A stretch of DNA of 64,000 nucleotides. Source: Microstegium vimineum. Lineage: Eukaryota; Streptophyta; Magnoliopsida; Poales; Poaceae. Position numbers and translations under genes: made by a program. Below, piece after piece: positions 22,801 to 33,448 of the stretch; the stretch's first letter is position 1, and each line of letters opens with the position of its first letter. Location of the stretch: contig CM039129.1 of NCBI GenBank assembly GCA_022036555.1, forward strand, positions 27,764,553 through 27,828,552, in the 5' to 3' direction. The notes below the pieces were generated by a model. The model made no database searches, was not told the DNA's origin, and was given only the letters and a program-made list of their open reading frames with translations.

Positions 22801-24060
22801 ACCAGCCCCTCCGACGGATTGGCGCGCTCCTTACCTCGAGTACCTGACGCGAGGCGAACTACCAGAAGACCGCACGGAAGCCCGTCGAGTAGCTCGACGT
22901 GCCAAAACCTACGTCTTGTACGGGGACGGCCGCGAGCTATATCGACGTAGCCCGTCGGGTGTACTTCAACGCTGCCTCACCCTCGAGGAGGGGAGGGCAC
23001 TGCTGAAGGACCTACACTCGGGGGCTTGTGGCCACCATGCGGCGCCAAGAACGCTGGTAGGAAGTGCCTTTCGACAAGGCTTCTACTGGCCGACGGCCAT
23101 CAACGACGCCACCAAACTCGTTCGATCATGCCAGGGATGCCAATTCTACGCCAGGAAGACCCACCTACCCGCCCAAGCTCTTCAGATGATACCCATAACT
23201 TGGCCGTTCGCAGTATGGGGGCTCGACATGGTCGGTCCCCTGAAAAGAACCAAGGGTGGGCACACTCACCTTCTCGTGGCTATCGACAAGTTCTCAAAGT
23301 GGATCGAGGCTCGGCCCATCGCCAAGATCCAGTCTCGGCAAGCCGTGCTATTCTTCACCGACATCATCCACCGCTTCGCGGTCCCCAACGTCATCATCAC
23401 CGACAATGGCACGCAGTTCACCGGCCAAAAGTTCCTGGACTTCTGTGACGATCACCACATCAGGGTGAATTGGTCTGCAGTTGCCCACCCTCGAACTAAC
23501 GGTCAGGTCGAGCGTGCCAATGGTATGGTTTTGCAGGGCCTCAAGCCAAGGATCTTCGACCGGCTGAACAGACATGGAAAGAGATGGGTCGAAGAGCTGC
23601 CCGCTGTGCTATGGAGTCTCCGAACGACACCGAGTCGAGCCACGGGGTTCTCCCCGTTCTTCTTGGTCTATGGATCCGAGGCCGTCCTCCCCACCGACCT
23701 CGAGTACGAGTCCCTCGACTGAAAGCCTACAGCGAACAAGCCAACACGATAGCCCGAGAGGACTCCCTCGACCAGCTCGAGGAAGCTCGTGACATGGTCC
23801 TCTTCAAGTCGGCTCAGTACCAGCAGACGCTGCGACGCTACCACGACAAAAACGTGCGCAAAAGGGACCTCAACGTCGGCGACCTCGTTCTGCACCGTCG
23901 ACAGAGCAACAAGGGGCGTCACAAGCTGACACCGCCTTGGGAGGGACCCTTCATCGTGGCGGAGGTGCTGAAGCCCGGCACTTACAAACTGAAGAACGAG
24001 AAGGGCAAGATCTTCACTAACGCGTGGAACATCGAACAACTACGTCGCTTCTATCCCTGA
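19855..24060 (+). pseudogene. pol: Pol of Tat-1: protease, RT, RNase H, second RNase H, integrase
   Basis: 19855-20826 starts with a Cys/His motif (CPYHMGPASHRLEDC) and holds the aspartic protease (VLMDGGSSLN, ATIIGRP-like HAIIGRPGY). A TAG at 20824 interrupts. RT at 20833-21570 has FIKEVHHPEWLANPVLVKKK, FLDAYSGYHQI, MPFGLRNAGATYQR and AYVDDIVVKS; TAG at 21568. 21616-22092 is the RT-linked RNase H (FVSEVLSETKTRYPHIQKLL); a frameshift follows near 22077. 22110-22610 is the archaeal-type RNase H (MYFDGSLMKTGAGAGL, VAEYEAL, RGDSQLVIDQV); frameshift at about 22607. 22775-23722 is integrase: HHCC zinc region (GHHAAPRT.. CQGCQFYARK), core aspartates (GLDMVGP, ITDNGTQFTG) and glutamate (NGQVERANGM). 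A frameshift near 23710 separates the C-terminal domain (GDLVLHRRQSNKGRHKLTPP; end 24060). Non-functional as it stands. Confidence 0.93.
21045..21255 (+). other. AT-rich segment inside the GC-rich Tat-1 RT
   Basis: About 210 bp encoding VHHPEWLANPVLVKK to AYSGYHQI use A/T-ending codons (gta, aat, aaa, ttt), while flanking sequence ends codons in C/G almost everywhere. Amino-acid motifs remain RT-like. It looks like a patch copied from another element. Confidence 0.6.
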
Positions 24061-24153
24061 GGCCCCAGGGCCTTGTACATTTCCGCATTTATGTACAAAT
24101 TCTCGAATGTATAAAATGTTCTCGAAACACATTTCACGTTCGTTCGTAGCCCG

Positions 24154-24850
24154 AAGGTAGCCTCGACTTTTCCCGGACAAAGTCGAGCTCCCCTCGGGGG
24201 CTGGCAGAAGGGCACCCCCCTCCTAAGTCCCCGAAAAACCTGTACGCTTTTTCTCGAAACTCGACCCCCTCTCGTTCTTCGCCTCGAGTCCGCTTCATAA
24301 CTAGGTAAAGGCGCCTCGAACCCCCTAAGGGTCAAGGGTGTCGTCGAGTCAGGGACCCACCTATGCCCCAGGGCTGCGGTATCCCTACTCGCCACACCCC
24401 CTTCCAGGGATAAGAGCGTGCGTCAAATACTTAAGTTCACGAGCGTCGACTCAGGCAAAGAAAAGCAGAGAGAGCTCGAGAAGTAGAAATAACGAGACGA
24501 ACCCGTCCACAGCACTAAGGTAGCCTCGACTTTGCCTCAGCAAAGTCGAGCCTCCCTCGGGGGCTAACAGGGGGGGCACCCCCCTCCTAGGTCTCCGAAA
24601 AACTCGAACGTTTTTTCGAAACTCGACTCTCCCTCTCGTTCTTTCCCTCGAGTACGCTTCTGAACAAAGTAAAGACGCCTCAAGCTCCCTAAGGGTCGAG
24701 GGTGCCGTCGAGCCAGGGACTCACCTACGCCCCAGGGCTACGGTATCCCAACTCGCCACCCCCCTTCCAGGGATAAGAGCGTGCGTCGAACACTTAGTTC
24801 ACAGGCGTCGACTCAGGAAAAGAAAAGCAGGGAAAGCTCGAAAAAATGAA
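24154..24850. repeat. 363-bp tandem duplication after Tat-1 pol
   Basis: Two units beginning AAGGTAGCCTCGACTTT at 24154 and 24517 (period 363). They share GCCAGGGAC, CCCCAGGGCT and TTCCAGGGATAAGAGCGTGC blocks in the same order. The array lies between the pol stop (24060) and the stop of the convergent gene (25003). Confidence 0.85.
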
Positions 24851-25002
24851 ATTAACTCTGTGCATATCGATCAAAATGCATTATATACAAAAAGCCCTCG
24901 GGGCTTGGCATTGTATCGGTACAATGGCCTAACTATTACATGGACCTTTTTGTCCAGATATGGCTCGCAGGCCCGCGACTACCCGTCGACATCTCCCGAG
25001 GG

Positions 25003-28000
25003 CTACTCATCCGCCGAGGGGATCACGTCGGGCTCGAAGAGTTTCGCCAGCTGGCCTCCGGGCACCTCTGCGTGATCCATCAGCTCCTGACACCTCGCGT
25101 CGTTCTGCTCCTCGATCAGATCCAGGTCGGTGGCGAACCCGTCGACAACGAGGTTGAGATCCACATCGTAGAAGGAGTTGACGACCGCGAGGGCCCGCTT
25201 CACCCCCACATGCAGGGCGGCTCGGACGTTCTCCGTCACCCCCCGCGTCATGGCGTAGAAGCGGCGCAGCAAGGATTCCCCCCGAGCGTCCCCCTCGAGC
25301 TCCGGCTCCGGCTCGACCGAGAGGTCGTCGCAGAAGGTGTTGATTGCGGCCGCAAGCGTCGCGTTGAGGTTCGCCTCGGTGCTCAGCAGGCCCTGAAGAT
25401 TGTCCAGGTCCTGGTGGGCACGGGCATTCTCCTTCGCAAGCTCTGCCAAAACAAGCACACAACGGTCAAAACCCGAAAGCAGAAAAAGGATCAAGGCAGG
25501 ACAGACCCCGCAAACACCCGAAACATTCACCTTGGGCCTGCACATCCAAGGTGGAGTAGGCCTGCTCGGTCTCCTCGAGCTGGTGGCGGACGGCGTCAAG
25601 GTCGGAGGACTGGTCCCTGACTTGGGCCTCGAGACCCTCGACGGTCTTGTAGGCGTCCCCGAGGGCCTCCCTCTGCTTCATCGCCACCATGTCCAAGGAG
25701 GTCGCGCGGGTCCGAGCCTTCTCCTCCGAGGTGGCCAGAGCGTCGCGCTCGCGAGAGACGGCGTCGAGGTCTCCCCTCAGCCGGGCGGCCTCCTCCTCCG
25801 CCTTGCGCTGGGCCTCGAGGGCGGCATCCCGCTCCTGCCCGACCGCGATGGTCGACCGAAGGGCATCGTCGAGCTTCGCCTGCGCCGACGACAAGGCCTC
25901 CCGGGCTTCCTTCTGGACAGCCTCATAGCCGGCCTTCGCGTGAGCGACCCTCGACTCAGCATCCTTCTGGATAATCGCCGCCTCCGCCTTCGCACGAGCG
26001 GCCTCATCCCTCGCCTTCTCCAGAGAGGCGTGGAGGGTCGAGAGCTGCCCCTGTACCCGGAGAATGTACTGGGACTTCTCGTACGACCTCAACCGCAGTG
26101 ACTGACAAGGATAAAGACGAAAATCATCAACAAACGGCAACCAGGCAGTGCAAAGTAAAATCTAAGGTGGGACAAAACCTACCTCCATCCCCTCGCGTAT
26201 GTCCGCGGCGGTGACCTCCGCAGCGCGACGTACCGAATGTTCGAACCAGCCCCGGAGCTCCTCGACGCTCTCCCACCGTCGAAGCTCGAACTGGTCGTCG
26301 AGCGTGAGGAAGACCCGCTCGGGGTCTCGAGGGTCCGCCACTTCGAGAACCTCCTGCCCCCACGCCGCGCTGCGGGCGGCAATCCTCTGTTCCATCGGCC
26401 TGGTAACGCCAATGCGTAGGTCCCCCCCTCCTTGATAATCGGAGAGGGGCGAGGCTTCCTCCTCGGCGCCACCTCGCGAAGACGTCGACGGCCCCGCCAA
26501 GCCGTCGCCTCCGGTAGAAGAGGTCCCCGGGCAATGAGACGGCCCTGCGTGGTGAGGTACTCGAGAAAGTAAATACACAGCAAGGTGAATCCACGGCGTC
26601 TCGAGCGAGTCGAGAGGTGACTTACCTCGAGACAGCGGCCCCCCAACCTCGAGGGGAGGCCGAGCCACCTCCGGTTCCGCCCGAGGAGCCGCGATAAAGG
26701 CCAGATCCACCGGGTCCACCAACTCGGCCACCATCTCGTCCACCTGGGCGGGGGTGGACTCCATCAGCATCCCGCCCTGTGCCGACGCGGGCGTTCCCTC
26801 GGCGCGCTCAACCGGACCTCCCTCTTCGAGCCCTGGCGTCGTCGAGGGGCCCTCGAGCGCGGCGGTAGTCGTACCCCCGCGCTCGAGCTGGAGTCGTGCC
26901 TCCAAAGTAGCCAGGCCCTCGGGCCAACGCCCTAGCGTTGGGCGTGCCGGAGCCTCCCCCTCGATCGCAGGGGTCTGGGGCCTGGCCGCTTCCACCACCT
27001 CGGGCGCAGCCACTGTCAGTAGAACCTCCGCGCCCCCCGGGGCGCCGGACGCGACTTCTTCTGACGGTTGCGCGGACGCCGCGACCGTCGCCCCGGCAAC
27101 CACCGCCGGCACGCTCGCCTCCTCCGCCATCTGGGTAGACGCCGAGGCCCCCTGTGCCTCCCCCCGCGCCGCCACCTCCGGGGCCGTGGCTGCCTGTGCC
27201 GCCTCGGGGGCGACCGTCGAAGGGGGCGAGGCTGCCGGACCAGCCTCGGCGGCTGCTTGCACTGCGGCCCCTGTCCTCAGCTTTTTGGCGGGGGCGGGGG
27301 ACGCAGCTCCCAGCCGGCGCTTCGACCTGAAAAAGGAACACGTGCGCGATAATAAGCACGAGTCCTCACCGACGAAAAAAGGAAAAACGCACAATAACTA
27401 TGAATTCGACTTACCCCCTCGGAGCCCGACGCTTCAGCTCGGCGCCCGTCGGGCTGGTCGAGCTCTGGGGCGCCACTGCCTGGGGGGCGGGGGTCGAGGC
27501 GGCACTCGCCACCTTCTCCCGAGCAGGGGCCGGCAGCGCCACCGTCGACTTCTTGTCGGCGCCCACCCGCGCCGATGGGCCCGGCGCCCGCGCGCTCGAC
27601 GCGGCGGGCTTCGGGGGCTCGCTCGATCGACTCTTCGACGGCGCCACCACCTTCGCCCTCTTGCCGGTCTCCACCTGCGCCGGCGGGCCCGGCACCCGGG
27701 CGCTCGACGCAGCGGGCGTCGGGGGCTCGCCCGATCGACCCCCCTACGAGGGCCGCGGCGTCTGCGACCGCGTCTGCCGCGGCGTGACTTCTTGCGAGGC
27801 CACGGGGCGCTCCGCCCGTGGCCCAACTTCAACAAGAGGGGCCGACGTCGAGGTCGACCCCCCTCCCCACCAGTAGCAACGGCCGCCTGCTCAGGCGCCG
27901 TCTCCTCCTCATCATCATCCTCCTCGTCCTCCTCCTCCGAGGGCGACAGCTCCTCATCGAGGCCCAACCGCCTCTGTTGGGCCCGACGCTGATTCCTCTG

Positions 28001-29138
28001 CTCTCTCTCTAGAGTCTTCTTGGCCGTCTTCTCCTTTTTCTTGTCCTTGTCGGACTTTTGCTTCTCCGCGCGGAGGCGGTTCGCCTCCCTCGTGGCCCGA
28101 TCCTCCGGCACCAGCGGACGCGAGCGTTTGTGGGACACGTTCCCCTGCGGAACGCGAAACAATTAGGGCACGAGCAGAAGGGACGGAGGGGACGAGAGCG
28201 AGGACTCTGACCGGAGAAAGGGACCTTACCAGCTCGAAGAAGCCCTCGTCCGGCTTCATGGGGACCTTCGCGACGTCCTTGGGGTCGAACCCCCCCGCGA
28301 AGAAGCGGCGGACGCGGCTGACCACCCGGTCCGGGGTCAACTCTTCCTCGACGAGGCGGCACCTCGATAGATCGACCCCCGGACCCATCTCGTCAAGGCG
28401 GAGGGGTCGAGCCATCAGCGGCAGAACCCGCCATCGGTGGAACGCCGACGCAATGATCTCCGCGGTAAGGCCCCTCTCCTTCAAACACCTGAGCGCGTCC
28501 AGCAAGCCCTTGAGGTGCTTCTGCTTGTCCGTCGGGACACCGTACCTCCAGCGCTCGGGCTCGGCGTCGAGTGTCCTCCCGGTGTACACCGGGAGCAGAT
28601 TGTCGTCGTTCCTCCGGTAGAACCACCCGGAATGCCACCCGGAGTGGCTCGAGGACGGGTTCGCGGGAAGCCAAAACTCCGGCCGCCTGACAAAGATGCT
28701 GCAGCCCCCGGCCCTGACCTTCCGACAGACGCCCTTGCTGACCGAGGCGGTGAAGATGTTGGCCTTGAAGATGTGGAGCCATAGATCCCAATGGGGCTCG
28801 ATCCCCAGGTAGCCCTCGCACACCGCGGCGAAGACCGCCGCCTGGCTAACGCCGTTGGGGGTGAGGTGTTGGAGCTCCACTTCGTAGTGGAAGAGGAGCG
28901 CGCGCAAAACGCGGCTGGGTGGGGCCCCCAGCCCCGCCCGGTGGAAGGCCTCGAGCGACACCACGTACCCCTCCGGCGGGTCGGGCTCGGCATGGTCCGG
29001 CGGCGGAGCTATCCACTCCGGCCTCTCCGTCGAGGTAACGGGCCAGAGAAGTCCACTCTCCACCAACCCCACCAGATACGACTCACGGACCGAGGAAGCA
29101 GGCCAGGCGTCGGCACCGAAGAGCTGGAAAGCGGCCAT
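25003..29138 (-). pseudogene. Antisense six-exon gene of Tat-1 (gypsy-type-transposon domain + coiled coil), damaged in exon 2
   Basis: Gene model read from splice sites, minus strand: exon 1 29138-28230, exon 2 28144-27415, exon 3 27326-26626, exon 4 26544-26183, exon 5 26101-25531, exon 6 25442-25003. All five introns are 81-88 bp, GT-AG, mostly with GTAAG donors and a pyrimidine-rich acceptor, and phases match at every junction. Start at 29138 (CCCATGGCC context, MAAFQLFGADAW) is chosen because the TATA box at 29331-29338 lies upstream; the frame is open further back. Exon 1 has the putative gypsy-type-transposon domain (FHRAGLGAPPSRVLRALLFH, EPHWDLWLHIFK). Exon 2 begins with a Lys/Arg-rich NLS-like segment and an acidic tract. 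Exons 3-4 are Ala/Pro-rich then FELRRWESVEELRGWFEHS. Exon 5 is a strong coiled coil. Intended length about 1,235 aa. Exon 2 has a frame change at a six-G run (27858-27863) and a TAG at 27744-27746. Function unknown. Confidence 0.82.
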
Positions 29139-29330
29139 GGGAACGGCGGTTTGCTTGGGCTTGGAGGCGTAGGGTACGTTCCCTATCTTTCTCTTTCCCT
29201 CTCGCTCACGCAGAGATCCTGCTCGCGGGACGCCTAAGGCAGAGGCAGAGAGAGGAAGGCAAGGAAGACGAAGGCAAGGAGGCGGGGAAGGCAAGTGCGC
29301 GTAAAGGGCACCGGACTCCTCACCCTCACT

Positions 29331-29338
29331 ATTTATAC
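29331..29338 (-). promoter_or_regulatory. TATA box of the Tat-1 antisense gene
   Basis: Minus strand GTATAAAT in the context GCGTATAAATAGTGAGG, about 195 bp upstream of the ATG. It predicts a transcript start near 29300 and a leader of about 165 nt. Confidence 0.7.
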
Positions 29339-29539
29339 GCGGGGAGCCAACGGAAGGATCCGGTAACAGGCAAGAGAATCTCCGCATTTAATTCGCTTGT
29401 ACTTCCTTCCTCGTATTCCCTCCAGGATAAGGCGTAACGTCCCATCACCGGGTTCCGCTCCGCACTCCGCTCTGTAACCGCACTGTTGCGCCAAACGGAC
29501 ACCGCCTAAAAAGGCGCGCGGCCGGAAACGTCGTCTTCG

Positions 29540-30690
29540 AGGGTAAGGAATCTTGAGGCAGCGAGAGCTGGCCCTCGAAGGAGGGTTCGACAGCTACCCT
29601 CGAGTGCCCGAGGCCAGAAATGACCTCGGGTTAGGACCTCGGTCCACCCCCAAAATCTCGAGGGGACAAAGGCCGGCCTACGAACGGGCTCGATAGCCCC
29701 CCTCGAGTGCTCGAGGCCTGACAGGGCCTCGGGTCGTCAACTGCGGTTCATTCCATGGCCTCGAAGGGGTAAAGGCTGGCCCGTCCGGGGGTTCGACAAC
29801 CTCCCTCGAGAGCTCCGGCTCAGGTATGTCCCCAAGTTCAATACAACAAACACCTGATTTTCCCCTCGGCGGTCCACAAGGTCGGACTCCTCCTCCTAAG
29901 GATAGCTTCGGATGACGAACCATCCGTCAAATCTTGAGGGAGCGAAGGCTGGGCCTTACATAGGGTTCGACAGCCGCCCTCGAGTACCTGAGGTCAGGAA
30001 GGACCCATGGTTATCGGACTCCGGTCCACCCCCAAATCTTGAGGGAGCGAAGGCTGGCTCCACGAACGGAGTTCGACAGCCGCCCTCGAGTACACGAGTC
30101 AGGGATGTCCCCGGAGCCTCGAGAACGAACTCTCGAGGCTCCCTGGGACATATCCGAGGCATACCTAGGAACACCTAAGGATCCCTACGCTGGGAGGCAT
30201 CGAGCCACCAACTCCTATCGAACGGGGTTGGCACCTTGGTGGTCCACATGGTCGTGCTTAGCGAGTCGTACGGCTTGCTTAACAATGAGAGCACCTCCGG
30301 GCCGCTAGTCGATCCCTATCGAACGGGGTCGAGTTCTCACTCGGATTTTTACCCGTACAGGGCACCATTTCTAATGGACTCACGCCCGAGAACAGCTCAC
30401 CGAGGACTTCGGGCTCGTCCTAACGAGGATAGCTCGATGCTCTTCACCCCACGATCCGAGCGAAAGGATCCGTGGGAAGGACTCTATGAGGTAGTGAAGG
30501 CCTAGCCATTCGAGGGCTCGAGGGCCCGACTACGCACGGCACCCCTCGACGAAAGAGGGTCGAAAACTCGTAACTTGGCAGACAGAGTCGACCTCTCGGG
30601 CGGGGCGCTCTAACTCCAGTGGTGCTCGAGGGAGCGAAGGCTGGCCCTCGGTAGGGTTCGACAGCCGCCCTTGAACACTTCTCTTTTTCA
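29540..30690. repeat. Degenerate repeat array between the antisense gene and the 3' LTR of Tat-1
   Basis: At least six copies of a block with AAGGCTGGC.. and GGTTCGACAGCCGCCCTCGAG (near 29587, 29689, 29792, 29966, 30070 and 30656), about 100 bp apart in the first five. No coding capacity supported; flanking 29139-29540 is promoter/leader of the antisense gene. Confidence 0.7.
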
Positions 30691-30771
30691 GGAAAAGGAA
30701 TTGGATCGACCCCTCGACAGGGTGCCACGCCTCCAGGTATCCTTTAAAGACCCCCACTACATAACGTATTT

Positions 30772-30852
30772 TAGCCCCCAGAGGAGTTCTTGATCACTCC
30801 TCTGGGGCCTCGGGGGCTACTCCCGCGGGGTGCGCTCGCGCGCACCCCGCGG
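30772..30852. repeat. Two strong hairpins, duplicate of the polypurine-tract region
   Basis: 30776-30807: 12-bp perfect stem (CCCCAGAGGAGT/ACTCCTCTGGGG) with an 8-nt loop, followed by CTCGGGGGCTACT. 30823-30852: 13-bp perfect stem (CCGCGGGGTGCGC) with a 4-nt loop TCGC. The first hairpin plus G-tract is repeated at 30934-30982 directly before the 3' LTR. Confidence 0.9.
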
Positions 30853-30933
30853 AGAATCGGATTTCTCACTAACCCTGCAGGCCAAGGATAAAACCTCCGG
30901 GCAATCTTTGCTCCCTCCGAGAAACGCGTGTTA

Positions 30934-30982
30934 TAGCCCCCAGAGGAGTTCTAAATCACTCCTCTGGGGCCTCGGGGGCTAC
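30934..30982 (+). other. Hairpin and polypurine tract preceding the Tat-1 3' LTR
   Basis: Stem CCCCAGAGGAGT/ACTCCTCTGGGG (30937-30968), then CTCGGGGGCTAC ending exactly at the LTR start (30983). The G-rich run is the likely plus-strand primer. Confidence 0.8.
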
Positions 30983-32197
30983 TGTCGGGTACGAAGGTAA
31001 GGGGTACCCTAAACCCTTCGTTAAACCAACGCTAAACATAGCAACCATTTTTAAGGCAAGGATCAGCCCACTACTCGGTAAGACGCGGCCCATCAATCGA
31101 GGGTCCCCTCTACACCAACTGCAGCAACAAGCCACAACCCCGACCTCTACCTCGACGATGGACGAGGGGTCGAACGAACGACCCCCCGACCTCCACCTCG
31201 ACGACGGACGAGGGCTCGAACGAACGAACCCCCGACCTCTACCTCGACTTCGACCTCTCGAACCCCGGCGACGCCTCGACCTCCCCCTCGACCAAGGGTC
31301 AAGCAGAAGACCCTCGGACAAGGGGCTCGATTAACCCAACTGCTCCGGCATGGGTAAAAGTGAACCCACCTAACGACATGGGCGCCCGCGTCCACTGTCA
31401 AATCCGTCAACTCCCCGTCCAGTCCCCGACTCCCGTCAACTGTGCCGCCACCGCTGCCACTACGCGAGTACGGACTTCAACAGTACCCCTCGGAAAGTGA
31501 ACAGTGCGACCCTCGACGACGACTTCGGGAACGTGACAGAGTCACACGGGGCTCAACCTCCCCCCCTCGGCCGGGAGCTCGACCCCCTCCTCTTCAACAA
31601 CTCCGGTACGGAAGCCGTCCCATCCGCTCCGTCCCACTTCGGCTGTGGGACTCGCGCCCGCCTGCGGACAATGCACAGCGACGACTTCTACTGCCGCTAC
31701 GACCAGGGATGTCTGAAGGACGGGAAGGCCATGCCGCCACAGTACTCAACGTCTATCCGCCAACACTGTGCCGCCGATATGTCGCCCATACTTCTACTGT
31801 TAGGACCCTGTACCCTCGGGTCTCCCCCTTGGTCTATAAAAGGGGGGCGCTGAGGTAGAGTAGGGGGACTCCTTTCTGATTTTCGGACGACTTTCGAGGA
31901 CTCTGGAAATCGACTCCCACTTCCATTCTCAGGGACCCCGGTCCACATTCCACACACACACCACCACTCGATCGACCCCTCGGGTGGCCGACTCCATGTA
32001 ACACTGCTTGTACCCCCCGTACGAGCACGCTTCGGGTGCGAGATAATACAAGTCATCCTCCCCCCGCTGGACGTAGGACCTTCTCGCCCGAACCAGGATA
32101 AATCTTGTGTCCATCTTGCATCACGTCTGAGAGAGGGAGCACGCGATATACAAATTTACTCGTTGGTGGTCTTGACCCCCGGGTCATAACACCGACA
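30983..32197 (+). repeat. 3' LTR of Tat-1
   Basis: 1215 bp, TG...CA, near-identical to the 5' LTR, with TATAAAA at 31835-31841 and two 46-bp units at 31142-31233. The sequence after it (CAAGG) is the second target-site copy. Confidence 0.95.
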
Positions 32198-32217
32198 CAA
32201 GGGTCCATGATTCTACA
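32198..32217 (-). repeat. Second CAAGG target copy plus the last 15 bp of the copia LTR
   Basis: CAAGG at 32198-32202 repeats 16297-16301. GTCCATGATTCTACA then completes the copia LTR split by Tat-1, matching the edge of the other LTR at 5418-5432. Confidence 0.85.
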
Positions 32218-32890
32218 ATTTTCAAGAGTCTTTCTAAATCTGACTCTCTAAATCATCATTTGGAGAGTCATTTGTATAAAAATCGTTTTGTATATCTTTT
32301 TATTTTTCAACAGCTTTTCTAAATCCCATGCATACTCTAGAGAGTCATTCTCGTCTTCTATATTTGGCTAGCGAAAAATCCGGAATAGAAGATGACTATA
32401 TTTAGAAGACCATTTAGACAAGCTGTTGGAGGGTAGTTTTTCACTAAAATCTCTAACATATAGGAAGGATATAGAGCAACTCCAAGAGACTCTGTAAACA
32501 TACTAGCCAAATTTAGTGATTTAGTTATGCTCTAAAATAGATAATACTAGATTACTCCAACAAAACTCTGTAAAATGAAGAATCTAGATGGCTAGTGAGG
32601 TAGGCTATTCAAAGATAGAGAGCGAATGAGGTGGAATGAACATATTCTAAATTTGGAGAGTCATTTACAGAGTCTGTTGGAGACACATTTTTCTTTCATA
32701 ATAGCCAAATTTACATTTAGAAAACGATTTGGCTAATCTCTTGGAGATGCTTTTAATGTGGGGGATATCACTCCTGATTTGGAAAATCATAGATCGTGAC
32801 TTCACCTGACAACGGCATGAGGTCTTCACTATCAGATTTTTCATAGACAATTAATAATAGGGACCATTGGATTCACCACATCTACTAGTT
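32218..32890. mobile_element. AT-rich MITE-like sequence
   Basis: Words such as CTCCAAGAGACTCTGTAAA and GTCTGTTGGAG recur in both orientations at 32230-32280, 32470-32560 and 32650-32750. This resembles a degraded non-autonomous DNA element (or two). No transposase and no clean terminal repeat could be set; family unassigned. Confidence 0.35.
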
Positions 32891-33090
32891 CACTACTACA
32901 AAACACACCTTTGACTGATTTCCAAAATTACTGACATATATTGGTAATTTGAATGCAAAATTACTTGCTAGTTTACATTATTACCTTTCATAACGGTAGA
33001 TGAAGATAATTTATAAAATATATCACTGGGTTATTTTAATTATTCTTTAATGATGGCGACGGTTGATAATCTAGAAACAATGTTTGGGTA
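32891..33090 (+). mobile_element. CACTA-type transposon end (CACTA-1), left part
   Basis: Begins CACTACTACAAAACACACC, the typical grass CACTA terminus. It runs into AT-rich repeated units (CTTTAATGATGGCGACGG, TTCATAACGGTAGATG) that continue in the same orientation at 36972-37260, after the MULE. No opposite terminus or transposase is seen. Confidence 0.55.
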
Positions 33091-33099
33091 TTTTTTACT

Positions 33100-33413
33100 G
33101 GGAGTATATGGTATGAAAACTAACTAGCTATGCAAACTAGTAAACGTAAACTCTAATCAAACCTATAAGATTCTAATCCGACGGACTTAAGTGAAGGTGG
33201 ATCATTTATTCACTTAAGCTCTCCCACCATTCCCTTCCTAATGACTTAACCCAGCGTTGCCTGGCGGCTCCGTTACCGCCACCCCGTCTCCGCGTCGCGA
33301 CTCGCGAGGACTCCCGTCTCGGCGCCCCGTCTCGCGACTCCCGAGTCCGTGCCGCCCAATCGCCTCCAGCCCGACGCCACGACTCCCGACTCGGCGCCGC
33401 CACTCATCGCACG
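33100..33413 (+). repeat. Left terminal inverted repeat of the MULE
   Basis: Pairs with 36683-36962 in inverted orientation (e.g. GATTCTAATCCGACGGACTT versus GATTCTAATCCGATAGACTT on the other strand). Slightly longer than the right copy through small insertions. Confidence 0.9.
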
Positions 33414-33448
33414 TTAGCTTCTTCAGACAACTGCTACTTGTCCATGCA

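Larger units (their letters stand above)
16302..32197 (+). mobile_element. Tat-lineage Ty3-gypsy retrotransposon with a convergent antisense gene (Tat-1)
   Basis: Complete 15.9-kb element. LTRs are 16302-17563 and 30983-32197 (TGTCGGGTAC...ACACCGACA). Target duplication is CAAGG at 16297-16301 and 32198-32202, a perfect 5 bp. The primer site follows the 5' LTR and a G-rich polypurine tract precedes the 3' LTR. Order gag-protease-RT-RNase H-second RNase H-integrase; the second, archaeal-type RNase H before integrase marks the Tat lineage. About 6.9 kb between pol and the 3' LTR hold a spliced minus-strand gene and several repeats. GC-rich throughout, unlike the flanks. By eye the LTRs differ by about two dozen substitutions in 1.2 kb plus a few indels, i.e. 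fairly recent. Confidence 0.95.

Noticed and set aside
29139..29387. N-terminal extension of the Tat-1 antisense ORF (start at 29387)
   Set aside because: It would contain the TATA box at 29331-29338; the ATG at 29138 has better context and lies downstream of the expected transcript start.
29540..30690. CRISPR-like array of regularly spaced repeats
   Set aside because: Eukaryotic context, degenerate units of about 100 bp without unique spacers, inside a retrotransposon.
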